In this document: positions 45,999 to 54,236 of the stretch, in pieces
Numbering within the stretch: the stretch's first letter is position 1
How the letters are laid out: the number at the start of each line of letters is the position of its first letter
Assembly (NCBI GenBank): GCA_013306675.1
Contig: JABLUY010000111.1
Span: 1 to 64,000 of the forward strand
Length of the DNA: 64,000 bases
Reading direction: 5' to 3'
Origin: Thraustochytrium sp. TN22
Taxonomy: Eukaryota; Sar; Bigyra; Thraustochytrida; Thraustochytriidae
Notes under the pieces: generated by a model
What the model was told of the DNA's origin: nothing
Seen by the model: only the letters and a program-made list of their open reading frames with translations
Database searches by the model: none
Translations under genes and position numbers: made by a program

Positions 45999-47918
45999 AT
46001 GGAGAGCTCGGTGGTGGAGGTGCGCAAGAAGTTCGGCCGGGACACGAGCTACCTGCGCGAGACGTACGTGAACGAACTGGAGTACTTTGGGAGCGACAAG
46101 GCGGCAGAGGAGAACTTCATCGAGGAGAACCCATGCACGATCGAGCTGGACACGACGTGCGAGACGAGCCTCAGCTCGGTGTCCACGCTCGTGTCCAAGA
46201 GTCAGGCCATGACCATGACGCACCGAGAGGGCGGCTGGCCCAAGGACATTGACCCGACAGAGAAGGCAGACGTGCTGCGGTACCGCAAGAAGGTGGAGAA
46301 GACCGAAGACTTCAAGCAGACGATCAAGGGGCTGGGGCCCGTGATCGAGCGCGCCGCCATGCACAATAACACCATTGACATCTACGAGGAGTACTTCGAG
46401 GGCACCTGGATCGACCACAGCAGCGAGCCGCCGTCGGCCAAGGGCCTGGCCGTCTTTCGCGATCCGAGCGAGGTGCGACGCACCGCCACGAGCATCGACT
46501 GGCAGCCCGAGAGCAACCGCCTGGCCGTCTCCTACAGCGTGCTGCGCTTCCAAGACCCGCGCTTCCTGGGCGACGCCGCGGCCCTGCCCATGCAGAGCTA
46601 CATCTGGGACGTCACCAACCCGAATACGCCCGAGATGGAGCTCCTGCCCAGCTCGCCGCTCTGCTGCCTGCGCTACAACCCAAAGCAGCCCGAGCAGCTC
46701 GTTGGCGGGTCCTACAACGGCCTCATCACCTTCTTTGACTCGCGCAAGAGCGGCTCCAAGCCCTGCGAGACCTCCGTCATCGAGAACTCGCACCACGACC
46801 CAGTCTACGACGTCTTCTGGACCTCTTCCAAGACTGGCAACCTCTGCGCCAGCTGCTCCAGCGACGGCACCATGCTCTGGTGGGACACGCGCCGCCTGCG
46901 TGAGCCGCTCGAGCGCATCGAGCTCAACACCGGCAAACACCCTCACCTGGCCAACACGACGCTCGGCGCCACCGCCATGGAGTACAACCAGGAGGCTGGG
47001 CCCTCCAAGTACCTCGTCGGCACCGAGCAGGGCGTCGTCATGTCCGTCAATTTGCGCAACAAAAAGGTCAACAATGGCATCACCGTCTTTGATACCATGG
47101 CCGGCAGGCACCACGGTCCCATCTACTCCATCCAGCGTAACCCGGTGCATTCCAAGTTCTTCCTCACGGTCGGCGACTGGACCGCGCGCATCTGGATGGA
47201 GGACCTCAAGACGCCCATCCTCACCACCAAGTACCACCCGGCCTATCTCACCGGAGGCTGCTGGAGCCCCACGCGCCCGGGCGTCTTTTACGTCACGCGC
47301 GAGGACGGCGTCCTCGACTTTTGGGACTACTTTTACCGCCAGAACGAGGTCGCATACAGCCACAAGGTCAGCGATGCCCCGCTGTCCAGCATCTCCGTTC
47401 ACTCCCAGGGCAAGCTTGTCGGCGTCGGCGATCGCACTGGCACCGTCTCGCTGCTCCAGGTCTGCGACTCGCTCGCTGTGCAGCAGAGCAACGAGAAGAT
47501 TGCCATCTCCGGCATGTTTGAGCGCGAGACCAAGCGCGAGAAGAACCTAGAGGTGCGCTCGCGCGAGCTCGCGCGCAAGCAGGAAAAGATCTCCCAGCAG
47601 CAGGCGCAGCAGCAGGCGCAGGGCGCTGATGATGAGGTCGCGCAGGCTGAAATGACCGCGCTTTTGCAGAAGCTCGACGAGGACTTCCTCAAGATCGTGC
47701 AGGCCGACGAGGACCCGGCCGACCTCGCCTCTGGTGCCGGGGCGGCAGCGGCGGCGACAACAACGGCGACGTCGGCACAGGCCCCGACTGACGCTGCGGC
47801 CCTTTCCTCCGCTGCTGCACCATCGCATTCTGAAGCGGATGCGGAGCAGCTCCTTGCCTCCGCCTCCAACGCATCCTCCACGACCGAGTGCAAGGACAGT
47901 GCCGATGCTTCGAACTGA
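45999..47918 (+). CDS. DNAI2: Axonemal outer-arm dynein intermediate chain 2
   Basis: 639 residues, a WD-repeat intermediate chain that anchors outer dynein arms to the axonemal doublet. The ATG at 45999 gives MESSVVEVRKKFGRDTS. The N-terminal region has the family's REGGWPKDIDPTEKADVLRYRKKVEK and HNNTIDIYEEYFEGTW, followed by the WD repeats. Highly conserved landmarks are AVSYSVLRFQ, SYIWDVTNPNTPE, GGSYNGLITFFDSRK, MLWWDTRRLREP, FMVGTEQG-like YLVGTEQG, HGPIYSIQRNP, and FLTVGDWTARIW near the middle-late repeats. A charged helix FERETKREKNLEVRSRE follows, then Gln-rich and Ala/Ser-rich tails. The open frame upstream to 45072 has no family similarity, so the later ATG is right. This gene shows that the organism builds motile cilia. 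The docking-complex gene lies tail-to-tail with it. Confidence 0.97.
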   Translation: MESSVVEVRKKFGRDTSYLRETYVNELEYFGSDKAAEENFIEENPCTIELDTTCETSLSSVSTLVSKSQAMTMTHREGGWPKDIDPTEKADVLRYRKKVEKTEDFKQTIKGLGPVIERAAMHNNTIDIYEEYFEGTWIDHSSEPPSAKGLAVFRDPSEVRRTATSIDWQPESNRLAVSYSVLRFQDPRFLGDAAALPMQSYIWDVTNPNTPEMELLPSSPLCCLRYNPKQPEQLVGGSYNGLITFFDSRKSGSKPCETSVIENSHHDPVYDVFWTSSKTGNLCASCSSDGTMLWWDTRRLREPLERIELNTGKHPHLANTTLGATAMEYNQEAGPSKYLVGTEQGVVMSVNLRNKKVNNGITVFDTMAGRHHGPIYSIQRNPVHSKFFLTVGDWTARIWMEDLKTPILTTKYHPAYLTGGCWSPTRPGVFYVTREDGVLDFWDYFYRQNEVAYSHKVSDAPLSSISVHSQGKLVGVGDRTGTVSLLQVCDSLAVQQSNEKIAISGMFERETKREKNLEVRSRELARKQEKISQQQAQQQAQGADDEVAQAEMTALLQKLDEDFLKIVQADEDPADLASGAGAAAAATTTATSAQAPTDAAALSSAAAPSHSEADAEQLLASASNASSTTECKDSADASN

Positions 47919-48265
47919 CCGCGACGCAAATAGTGTTCTACCAACAAGGAAAGCCAAAACGTGTTTGCTCGTCTCCCTCCAGCATGGTCTTTTTCAGGCG
48001 TGCGTGTGTGTATGGAGGGGGGGGGGGAGGGTAGGCTTGCAGCCGACGTAGTGAGGGTAGGCTTGCAGCCGACGTAGTGTCCTGCCTGCTTGTGAGACAC
48101 AGCTGCGTCGCTGCAGTGTGCCCAGTGCTTGCTTGCAAAACCTCCAGCGAGGCGGCTGCGTCATTGCTGTCTGCAGCCGGAGTTCCACGCGCTGGCTTTC
48201 GGTCGCTTGCGCGCTCAAAGGCAATTCACATTCCGGAAAAGCACAACATCATACACATCATCAAA
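47919..48265. other. Intergenic between convergent DNAI2 and docking-complex gene
   Basis: 347 bases with a poly-G run (about 48015-48027) followed by an exact 26-base tandem duplication (48028-48053 and 48054-48079, starting AGGGTAGGC). No gene. Confidence 0.7.
48028..48079. repeat. Exact 26-base tandem duplication
   Basis: Two identical adjacent units beginning AGGGTAGGCTTGC and ending GACGTAGTG, next to a run of about 13 G. Confidence 0.95.
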
Positions 48266-50569
48266 TCAAAAGGCTGCATCCATCGGCATATTCTCGCGCA
48301 CCGTCATCTCGCGAAGCTGCTCCGAGGAAAAGGGCCGTTCCTCCTCGACATCGTCGTCGTCGTCGTCGTTGTCATCCTGCCGGTCGCGACCGTGCAGGTG
48401 CCGCTGGTGCGGGTGATGCAGGCCGGCGGCCGGAGCACGGTCCAGGATGGTGCGCGAGCCAATGTCAGCTGGCGCCTGGGCCCGGTCGTCGCGAGCGCCC
48501 TGCCGGCGACGAACGGAGGGCGCCTCCACCTCAAGCTTGACTGCGCCGCGTGGCAGCGCGGGCACCAGCACGCCGGATATTGAGAGCCTCTCCGCGCCCT
48601 TGAAGGTGGGCTGCGCACGCACGCAGAACTTGCGGTACAGCTGCATAATCTCCGTCGTGCGTTGCTCGATCGTGCCCAGGTACAGCATGATGTTGCCCTC
48701 GGAGACCTTGGTGCCGAGCCGCAACATGAGCGCCTTGTCGCTCTCGGCTGCCGAGTTTGCTGCGGTCGGTACAAGCGCCTCCGACGAGGCAGGCAGACCG
48801 GAGGCGCCTGACCCCGCCATCGTGCTGCGATTCTGCGCCGACCGCTTCCCGCGAAATGACGCGCCGCGGGACGCGGGCGCAGGCCCGCCGCCGGTGGAGC
48901 CAGACGCCGCGGCACGCTTGGTGCTGGTGCGCACCAGACTGAGACGACCGCGTTGAAGGTCGGCGGCGCTGACCAGGGCGGCCGCGCTGACGTCCACCTC
49001 GCCAAAGCCGACGATCTCCGGGGCACGGAAGTTCTCCATGCCGCGCATCGAGGGACACCCGATGCGAAAGAAGAGGTTCTCGGTGGCCTGGCAAATAGCC
49101 TCCAGACTCTGGTCATTGTCCGTGATGCGATCCGTGAGCTCCGCCACCTGTGAACGGTAGCGATTGAGGCGGTCTTCCAGGTCCGCCACGATGCGCTCGC
49201 GATTGCCCTCGTTGCTGCTGAGCTCCTTCTTGTACTTGTCCATCTCGCTGACGAGCCGGCGCAGTACCTCCTCATCGCGCTCCGTGTCTCGCGTCACGTG
49301 CTGCACGTGGTTGTACAGCGCGAAGTTGCTATCCTCGTTGCGAACGAACTGCGTCACGATGGCGTTCATGTCGCGCACGCCCGTCGCCGTGTACAGCTTC
49401 TCGAAAGCCTCCTCGAAGGATTGGATGCTTTCGTTCGACTCGTTGATGCTCTCCTCCTGCTTCTTGAGCTCGCGGCTGAGCGTCGACAGTTTACTCTTGA
49501 GCAGCGCCTCCTCCTCGGCGTCCAGGTTGCCGGCCGCGATGCGCTCTGCAATCTGTCGTTCCTTGCGCTTGATGGCAGTCTGCTGCACGTGGGAGCTGAT
49601 GAGCGCCTGCTCCTGCACCAGAGACCCGAGCTCGTTGAACTCCTTGTCGAAATCCTCCGCCTCGAGCTGCGCGCGGACCGTGGCTTCCTCGAGCTGCAGA
49701 AGCGCCTCCTGGCGGCCCTCGTATGCGAGGTTGCTCTGCTCCAACATGACGGCCATCTCGCGCTGCTTGACGCGGAAAGCACGCTTCAGCTTCTTGTAGC
49801 TGCGCTCAAAGGTTTGCCGTTCCAGCCGCCGCGCGTTGATGGCATCCACCAGCACGTTGTTGCTCGCCTCAAACTCCGACGCGCGGATGTTCAGCTTGTT
49901 CAGCCGATTCTCTAGGATTTGCTTCTGCTTCGTCTTTTGGTTCTGCACCATGCGCATGGCCTTGACGCCGCCCATCTCGCGGCGCGCCCGCTTCTCCTCC
50001 ACCATCTGCTGACGCACGCTCTCGATTGCCCGCGCGTGCTTGATGGCCTGGATCTCCAGCTGGTCCGCCTTGGACGCCAGCTTCTCCACGAAGACCTGCT
50101 TCTCCGCCAGCGCCTTTGGCGTCTGCTGCGCGGACACTCTCCTGCGACGTGCGCTCTCCCGGTCCGCGCCGCCACCCATGGACCCCATGCCCAGACCCGG
50201 AGTCAGGCTCAGGCCTGCCGCGCCGTCCTTGCCCCTCGCGCCGCCCAGGTGGGCGCCGCCCATGGCGCCCATCATCACGGCGAGCTGCTGCGGGTTGATG
50301 AGCATCATCTCCGCGAACTCACGCTCGCGCCTGGCCTCGCGCCGGTCGCGTCGCCGCTTCGCCTTGGCGGCCTGATCCAGCGGCTTGGCAGCCTTGGCCT
50401 CGCCCTCCCCGTCCTTCTTGCCCTTGCCCTGGCTGCGCTTGCGCGCCCTGCCGAGCGTCGACTGCGGCCGCCGCGCGCCCGAGGGCGCGAGGCCGTCCAA
50501 GAGCGCCAGCATCGACGCCTCCAGCTCAGGCGCCGCGCCGCGCCCCGTCGGCGCCGTGCCGGGCCGCAT
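48266..50569 (-). CDS. Outer dynein arm docking complex coiled-coil protein (ODAD1/CCDC114/CCDC63/ODA1 type)
   Basis: 767 residues from the ATG at 50569 (MRPGTAPTGRG); the longer open frame starts without an ATG. A basic linker precedes a long coiled coil from about 145 to 500. The segment KQKQILENRLNKLNIRASEFEASNNVLVDAINARRLERQTFERSYKKLK is the typical ODA1/CCDC114 arrangement: register-forming helix, Asn-x-x-Leu, then an Arg-rich E-R-x-x-F-x-x-x-Y-x-K-L block. C-terminal parts are Ser/Ala-rich with a final Asp run coded by a GTC/GAC repeat (about 48346-48372). In the family the protein forms the docking complex that places outer dynein arms every 24 nm on the A-tubule. Its place next to DNAI2 agrees with that role. 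The exact paralogue (ODAD1, ODAD3 or CCDC63) is not certain. Confidence 0.83.
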   Translation of the reverse strand: MRPGTAPTGRGAAPELEASMLALLDGLAPSGARRPQSTLGRARKRSQGKGKKDGEGEAKAAKPLDQAAKAKRRRDRREARREREFAEMMLINPQQLAVMMGAMGGAHLGGARGKDGAAGLSLTPGLGMGSMGGGADRESARRRRVSAQQTPKALAEKQVFVEKLASKADQLEIQAIKHARAIESVRQQMVEEKRARREMGGVKAMRMVQNQKTKQKQILENRLNKLNIRASEFEASNNVLVDAINARRLERQTFERSYKKLKRAFRVKQREMAVMLEQSNLAYEGRQEALLQLEEATVRAQLEAEDFDKEFNELGSLVQEQALISSHVQQTAIKRKERQIAERIAAGNLDAEEEALLKSKLSTLSRELKKQEESINESNESIQSFEEAFEKLYTATGVRDMNAIVTQFVRNEDSNFALYNHVQHVTRDTERDEEVLRRLVSEMDKYKKELSSNEGNRERIVADLEDRLNRYRSQVAELTDRITDNDQSLEAICQATENLFFRIGCPSMRGMENFRAPEIVGFGEVDVSAAALVSAADLQRGRLSLVRTSTKRAAASGSTGGGPAPASRGASFRGKRSAQNRSTMAGSGASGLPASSEALVPTAANSAAESDKALMLRLGTKVSEGNIMLYLGTIEQRTTEIMQLYRKFCVRAQPTFKGAERLSISGVLVPALPRGAVKLEVEAPSVRRRQGARDDRAQAPADIGSRTILDRAPAAGLHHPHQRHLHGRDRQDDNDDDDDDVEEERPFSSEQLREMTVRENMPMDAAF

Positions 50570-52084
50570 CCTCGCGCGCGCGCGCCGCGCCCGCGTGCCT
50601 TCGCGCCCTGGCGCGACAATGGCGAACGCGAGCACGGACCTGACTGTGCGCAGACCATCGATGACCGCCTCGCCTCGCCTATCCGTTGGGGGAGGTTCGC
50701 TTTCTCGCCGCCGCGGCTGCCGCACTTGCAAGGCGGTGAGACAGCACGATTTTCTCCCTTGCACTCTTCCATGGCGCGTGGTATACTACACTTGCCCAGC
50801 ACCGCGCGGTGGCACCAACCTGCCCGGCCTTACGGCGGTTAGCATCAGCTTGGCTAGGCGAGGCGTCCTGGGCCTGGCCGCTCGTGCATTTGGCGCGATG
50901 ACGGCTGGACCGCGCTGCAGGAATTGGTGTGCTGCGTCGAAGGAGCCCCATCTCTGACTGGAGCGTCTCAGCATAGCGGCACTGGGTGCTCTGCAGTTGA
51001 CTTATCCGATGCATGCTGCGTACGAGCACCTCACAGACTGAGATTGCCCGGATCGAGGCCTCGGCGATCCCAGTCCGTCAGGCGCGCGCGCTACAAGCCT
51101 GCGCCTCTACGTTTACCACTGCGAAGCCCTGGAGAAATTTCCTGTGTGGCAGCTGACGGCCGCGACCATCGTCGTTGTGCTCGCGCGTCCATCTTGTCCG
51201 CCATGAAGATCGCGACCTGTGGTCTTCGAAACGGCGCCCGTGGGACGGGCAGGCGACGTCGCGGTGCCGTGTGTGTGTATGTGAGTGACGACGACCAAAA
51301 CGTGGCTCAGAGACGCTCTGGTCTTTTACACCAAGGGCGCGTTGCCTGCTGCTACTGAGGACGACAGTCACGCGGGCGGGGCTTGACGAGACTCTTGAGT
51401 GTTGAAGTTCCCGTGATGACGCGAATGCGAAAATCCAGAACATGTCCCAAACCGCCTGCGCTGGAAGAGGATCCGAAAGTTCGATGCCCCTCCCACCCAA
51501 CGAGGCCTCATCAGCGACCCGAAGCTGAGCACGGGCTGTGCGCACTTCGGAAGAAGTAAGATTGACTACGGCAGCCAACCAGTGCATGGGATCCTCGTTC
51601 ACGAACTGAAAGGCCCGAGCTGGTTGCAAACTTCATCATCCATGCTGCACTGCCACTTCGTTGTCGCCGCCGCCGCCGTCGCCATCACGAAGTTCAAGTT
51701 CGAGGCGTGGCCTTTCGGCAAGTAAAAGTTCAACCCGAAGGTGACTTCGAGTTCCAGGTCAACTTGAAGTTTAATTTCGAGTTGGAGTTCGAGTTCACTG
51801 TCCTGAGAGGTGACGACTTCCGGGTCCGAGTCGAGCTACGGTTAATTTACATCTTCTCAGAATCACTTCAAGTTGTGATTGGCGGCACTGCCAGTGCAGT
51901 GTGCACTGCAAGTTGTCAAGAGAGGTCACAAGTGACGGGGCTCGCCGCGCCCGCTCCTCCGAGGACGGGCACAACCACCGCGGGCGCGACCTCTGCGAGC
52001 GCGGCCACTGGCACTTCAAGCGGCGCGGCACAACCTCCGGCAGAACTTTGGCGAGCTCGCTGCCGCGGCGGCAGACCGGCACCC
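50570..52084. other. Divergent intergenic region, docking-complex gene / XRCC3
   Basis: 1.5 kb without a supported gene. 51680-51800 holds a degenerate repeat of AAGTTC/GAGTTC hexamers that, read in one frame, gives alternating Phe/Glu/Lys and runs openly into XRCC3, though without an ATG. The rest is of moderate GC with no recognisable coding similarity. Confidence 0.6.
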
Positions 52085-53071
52085 ATGGCGACGGCGCGCG
52101 GGGGAGCACGAGGCGCGCCGCCGGCGTCGGCGGCGGGCGCGGCCGGGCGGGATGGGGCGCGAGAGGGCACGTTGCGGGGCCGGCCGCCGCGCCCGAGGTC
52201 GGCCCTCGCGCTGCGGCGCGCGTCGGCGCCGTGCGCGCTTGCGACGGGCTGCGCTACGCTGGACGGCGGACTGCGTGGCGGACTGCCCCGTGCTGGCATC
52301 GTGGAGGTCTGTGGCGAGGCGAGCTGCGGCAAGACGCAGCTCGTGCTGCGGCTCCTGGCGAGTGCCGTCGTGGACGCGGAGGGCCGCGCGCACGGGCGCA
52401 GCGTGTACATTTGCACGGAGGGGCGGGCGCCGATGGGCCGGCTGCGGGAGATGCTGCGAAGTCAGCGCGAGGCTGGCGCGTCCTGCAGCCACCCGGGCCT
52501 GGCGCGCGTCACGGACGAGTCGGACGTGCTCGACCGGGTCCTCGTCAAGGAGGTGCACGATCGGGAGCGCCTCACGCAGACGCTCTTGGACGGCCTGCCC
52601 GGGCTCCTACGACGCGCATCGGCCAAGGGTGAGCCGGTGCGCCTTGTTGTTATCGACTCTCTCGCGGCCGTGCTGCGGCTCGGCGTGGCCGCACGCCGCT
52701 CGGACCTCACGGAGCGTAGCCAGTGGTTCCTCCGCATCTCGCGCGCGCTGCGCGAGCTCGGCGATCGCTTCGGCTGCGCCTTTGTGGTTGTGAACCAGGT
52801 CACATCCGGGGCGCGTGATTTGCACGCCGCGCTGGGGCTCACGTGGTCCAACTGCATCAACACGCGTATCATGCTCTCACGGTCGTCCGCCAGCCGCAAC
52901 TTCACCGTTTGCTTCTCGCCAAGCCTGCCGGACGTGCACACCGCATACCATGTGAATGCATGCGGCATTTGCGCCTGTACAGCGAGCCAGCCTGTCCCGC
53001 ATGCGAGTCCGATTGAGGTGCTGTCTGACCCGCCATTGCCGGCCGCTTCAAGAACACAAACAGCCGCGTGA
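52085..53071 (+). CDS. XRCC3: RAD51 paralogue XRCC3 (homologous recombination)
   Basis: 328 residues (human 346), started at the ATG at 52085 (MATARGGARG). A poorly conserved N-terminus is followed by the RecA core: LATGCATLDGGLRGGLPRAGIVEVCGEASCGKTQLVL with Walker A GEASCGKT at 77-84, then VYICTEGRAPMGRLREML. Next come Walker B LVVIDSLAAVLR, CAFVVVNQVT (the loop after Walker B) and ALGLTWSNCINTRIMLSR near the C-terminus. All of these match XRCC3 rather than RAD51 or DMC1. In animals and plants XRCC3 pairs with RAD51C to help load RAD51 and resolve crossovers. The C-terminal 40 residues are not conserved. It is tail-to-tail with ASF1. Confidence 0.93.
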   Translation: MATARGGARGAPPASAAGAAGRDGAREGTLRGRPPRPRSALALRRASAPCALATGCATLDGGLRGGLPRAGIVEVCGEASCGKTQLVLRLLASAVVDAEGRAHGRSVYICTEGRAPMGRLREMLRSQREAGASCSHPGLARVTDESDVLDRVLVKEVHDRERLTQTLLDGLPGLLRRASAKGEPVRLVVIDSLAAVLRLGVAARRSDLTERSQWFLRISRALRELGDRFGCAFVVVNQVTSGARDLHAALGLTWSNCINTRIMLSRSSASRNFTVCFSPSLPDVHTAYHVNACGICACTASQPVPHASPIEVLSDPPLPAASRTQTAA

Positions 53072-53113
53072 GTTCGGACTCTCAGCGTCTTTTCCATGTC
53101 GAGTCAGTCAGCT

Positions 53114-53148
<35 letters not shown>

Positions 53149-53210
53149 TTGTCTGTGAATCAGTCAGTCAGTCAGGAAGGTCAATCGTTTTACTTTGGCC
53201 CTTTGTACGG
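53072..53210. repeat. (AGCC)n tetranucleotide tract in the XRCC3/ASF1 3' gap
   Basis: The only 139 bases between two convergent genes hold about nine AGCC units (53114-53148) followed by GTCA repeats (about 53160-53175). Confidence 0.9.
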
Positions 53211-54236
53211 TTAGTCCCAGTCAATCATCATGCGCGTGATGCGCGGCTTGCCGTCCAGAATGTTGCGCTTGATCTTGTCAACGGAGAAGTTCGGCGGGAG
53301 CTGGAGGCTCTCCGGCTTGGCCGTGGTGGCAGGCTCGGCAGCCCGTGCCAAGCCCGAGCCCGCAGGCTTGGCCTTTGGGAGGGCTTCGGCCTCCTCGTCC
53401 TCGTTGTCGTCGCCCTGCACCTCCTCCGTCTTGGCGCGCTTCGAGGGTGGCTCCGCAGACCGGTCCGCAGGTGCGAGCACGCGGTTTCTTGAGCTGGAGG
53501 AGCCGCGCAGGTTGTCGGCGTCCGTATCGCCCCCTGCGTCGGCCTCGCCGTCCGCGCCGGCGTCCGCGTCGGCCTCGCCGTCCTCCTCGTCGCCGTCTGC
53601 CTCTTCCTCGCCCTCGTCGCCTTCGTCATCCTCCTCGTCGTCGACGCCGGTCTCCGCTTCCTTTTTGGCCTTTTTGGACTTCTTCTTGGCGGCCTTGGTC
53701 TTGACGTTGCCCTCCTCGTCCTGCTCCTCGTCCTCGTCGTCCTCGTCGTCCTCGTCGTCCTCGACGATGCCGTCGTTCTCCTCTTCTTCGTCCTCGTCCT
53801 CCTCCTCTTCCTCGTTGTCGGACTCCTCAATGGCCGTGCCGAGTTGGTCCTCGCTCGGCTTGAGCGCCTCGGCCTCCGGGTCGTCGTACTCATTGTTTAC
53901 GTAGTAGCCGACACGGATGAATTCCTTGTTCTTGTACAAGCACGCCAGCAGGCAGACCGTCGCGCCGAGGAGATCGTCGCGCGGGATCTTGGTGTGATCT
54001 GGCGGCGGCGTGACCAGCTCGAAGCGGTTCACGCCAAGCGGAACGGGCCCCACCAGCACGGACTCCAGCTCCTGGTCATACTTTTCGCTGTCGGGCGACC
54101 CGACGTAGGTGAGCCGCCACTCGAGGTCGTCCGAAAGTTCCTTGAGGCACTCAAAGGTCACCTCGAACCTGAACGGGTCCGTGAACTTGCCCGGATTGTT
54201 GTGCACCTGAATGGCCGTCACGTTTACCGACGCCAT
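53211..54236 (-). CDS. ASF1: Histone chaperone ASF1
   Basis: 341 residues. The first about 157 form the immunoglobulin-like ASF1 core: MASVNVTAIQVHNNPGKFTDPF, FECLKELSDDLEWRLTYVGS, DQELESVLVGPVPLGVNRF, and TVCLLACLYKNKEFIRVGYYVNNEY. These include the residues known to bind histone H3-H4 (V94/R108-type positions in LLAC and RVGYYV). After the core comes an unusually long, very acidic tail (Asp/Glu runs), a basic nuclear-localisation-like KAAKKKSKKAKKEAE, and a final SVDKIKRNILDGKPRITRMMIDWD. The length exceeds yeast ASF1 (279). It escorts H3-H4 during replication and transcription. The ATG at 54236 is the only sensible start. Confidence 0.97.
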   Translation of the reverse strand: MASVNVTAIQVHNNPGKFTDPFRFEVTFECLKELSDDLEWRLTYVGSPDSEKYDQELESVLVGPVPLGVNRFELVTPPPDHTKIPRDDLLGATVCLLACLYKNKEFIRVGYYVNNEYDDPEAEALKPSEDQLGTAIEESDNEEEEEDEDEEEENDGIVEDDEDDEDDEDEEQDEEGNVKTKAAKKKSKKAKKEAETGVDDEEDDEGDEGEEEADGDEEDGEADADAGADGEADAGGDTDADNLRGSSSSRNRVLAPADRSAEPPSKRAKTEEVQGDDNEDEEAEALPKAKPAGSGLARAAEPATTAKPESLQLPPNFSVDKIKRNILDGKPRITRMMIDWD

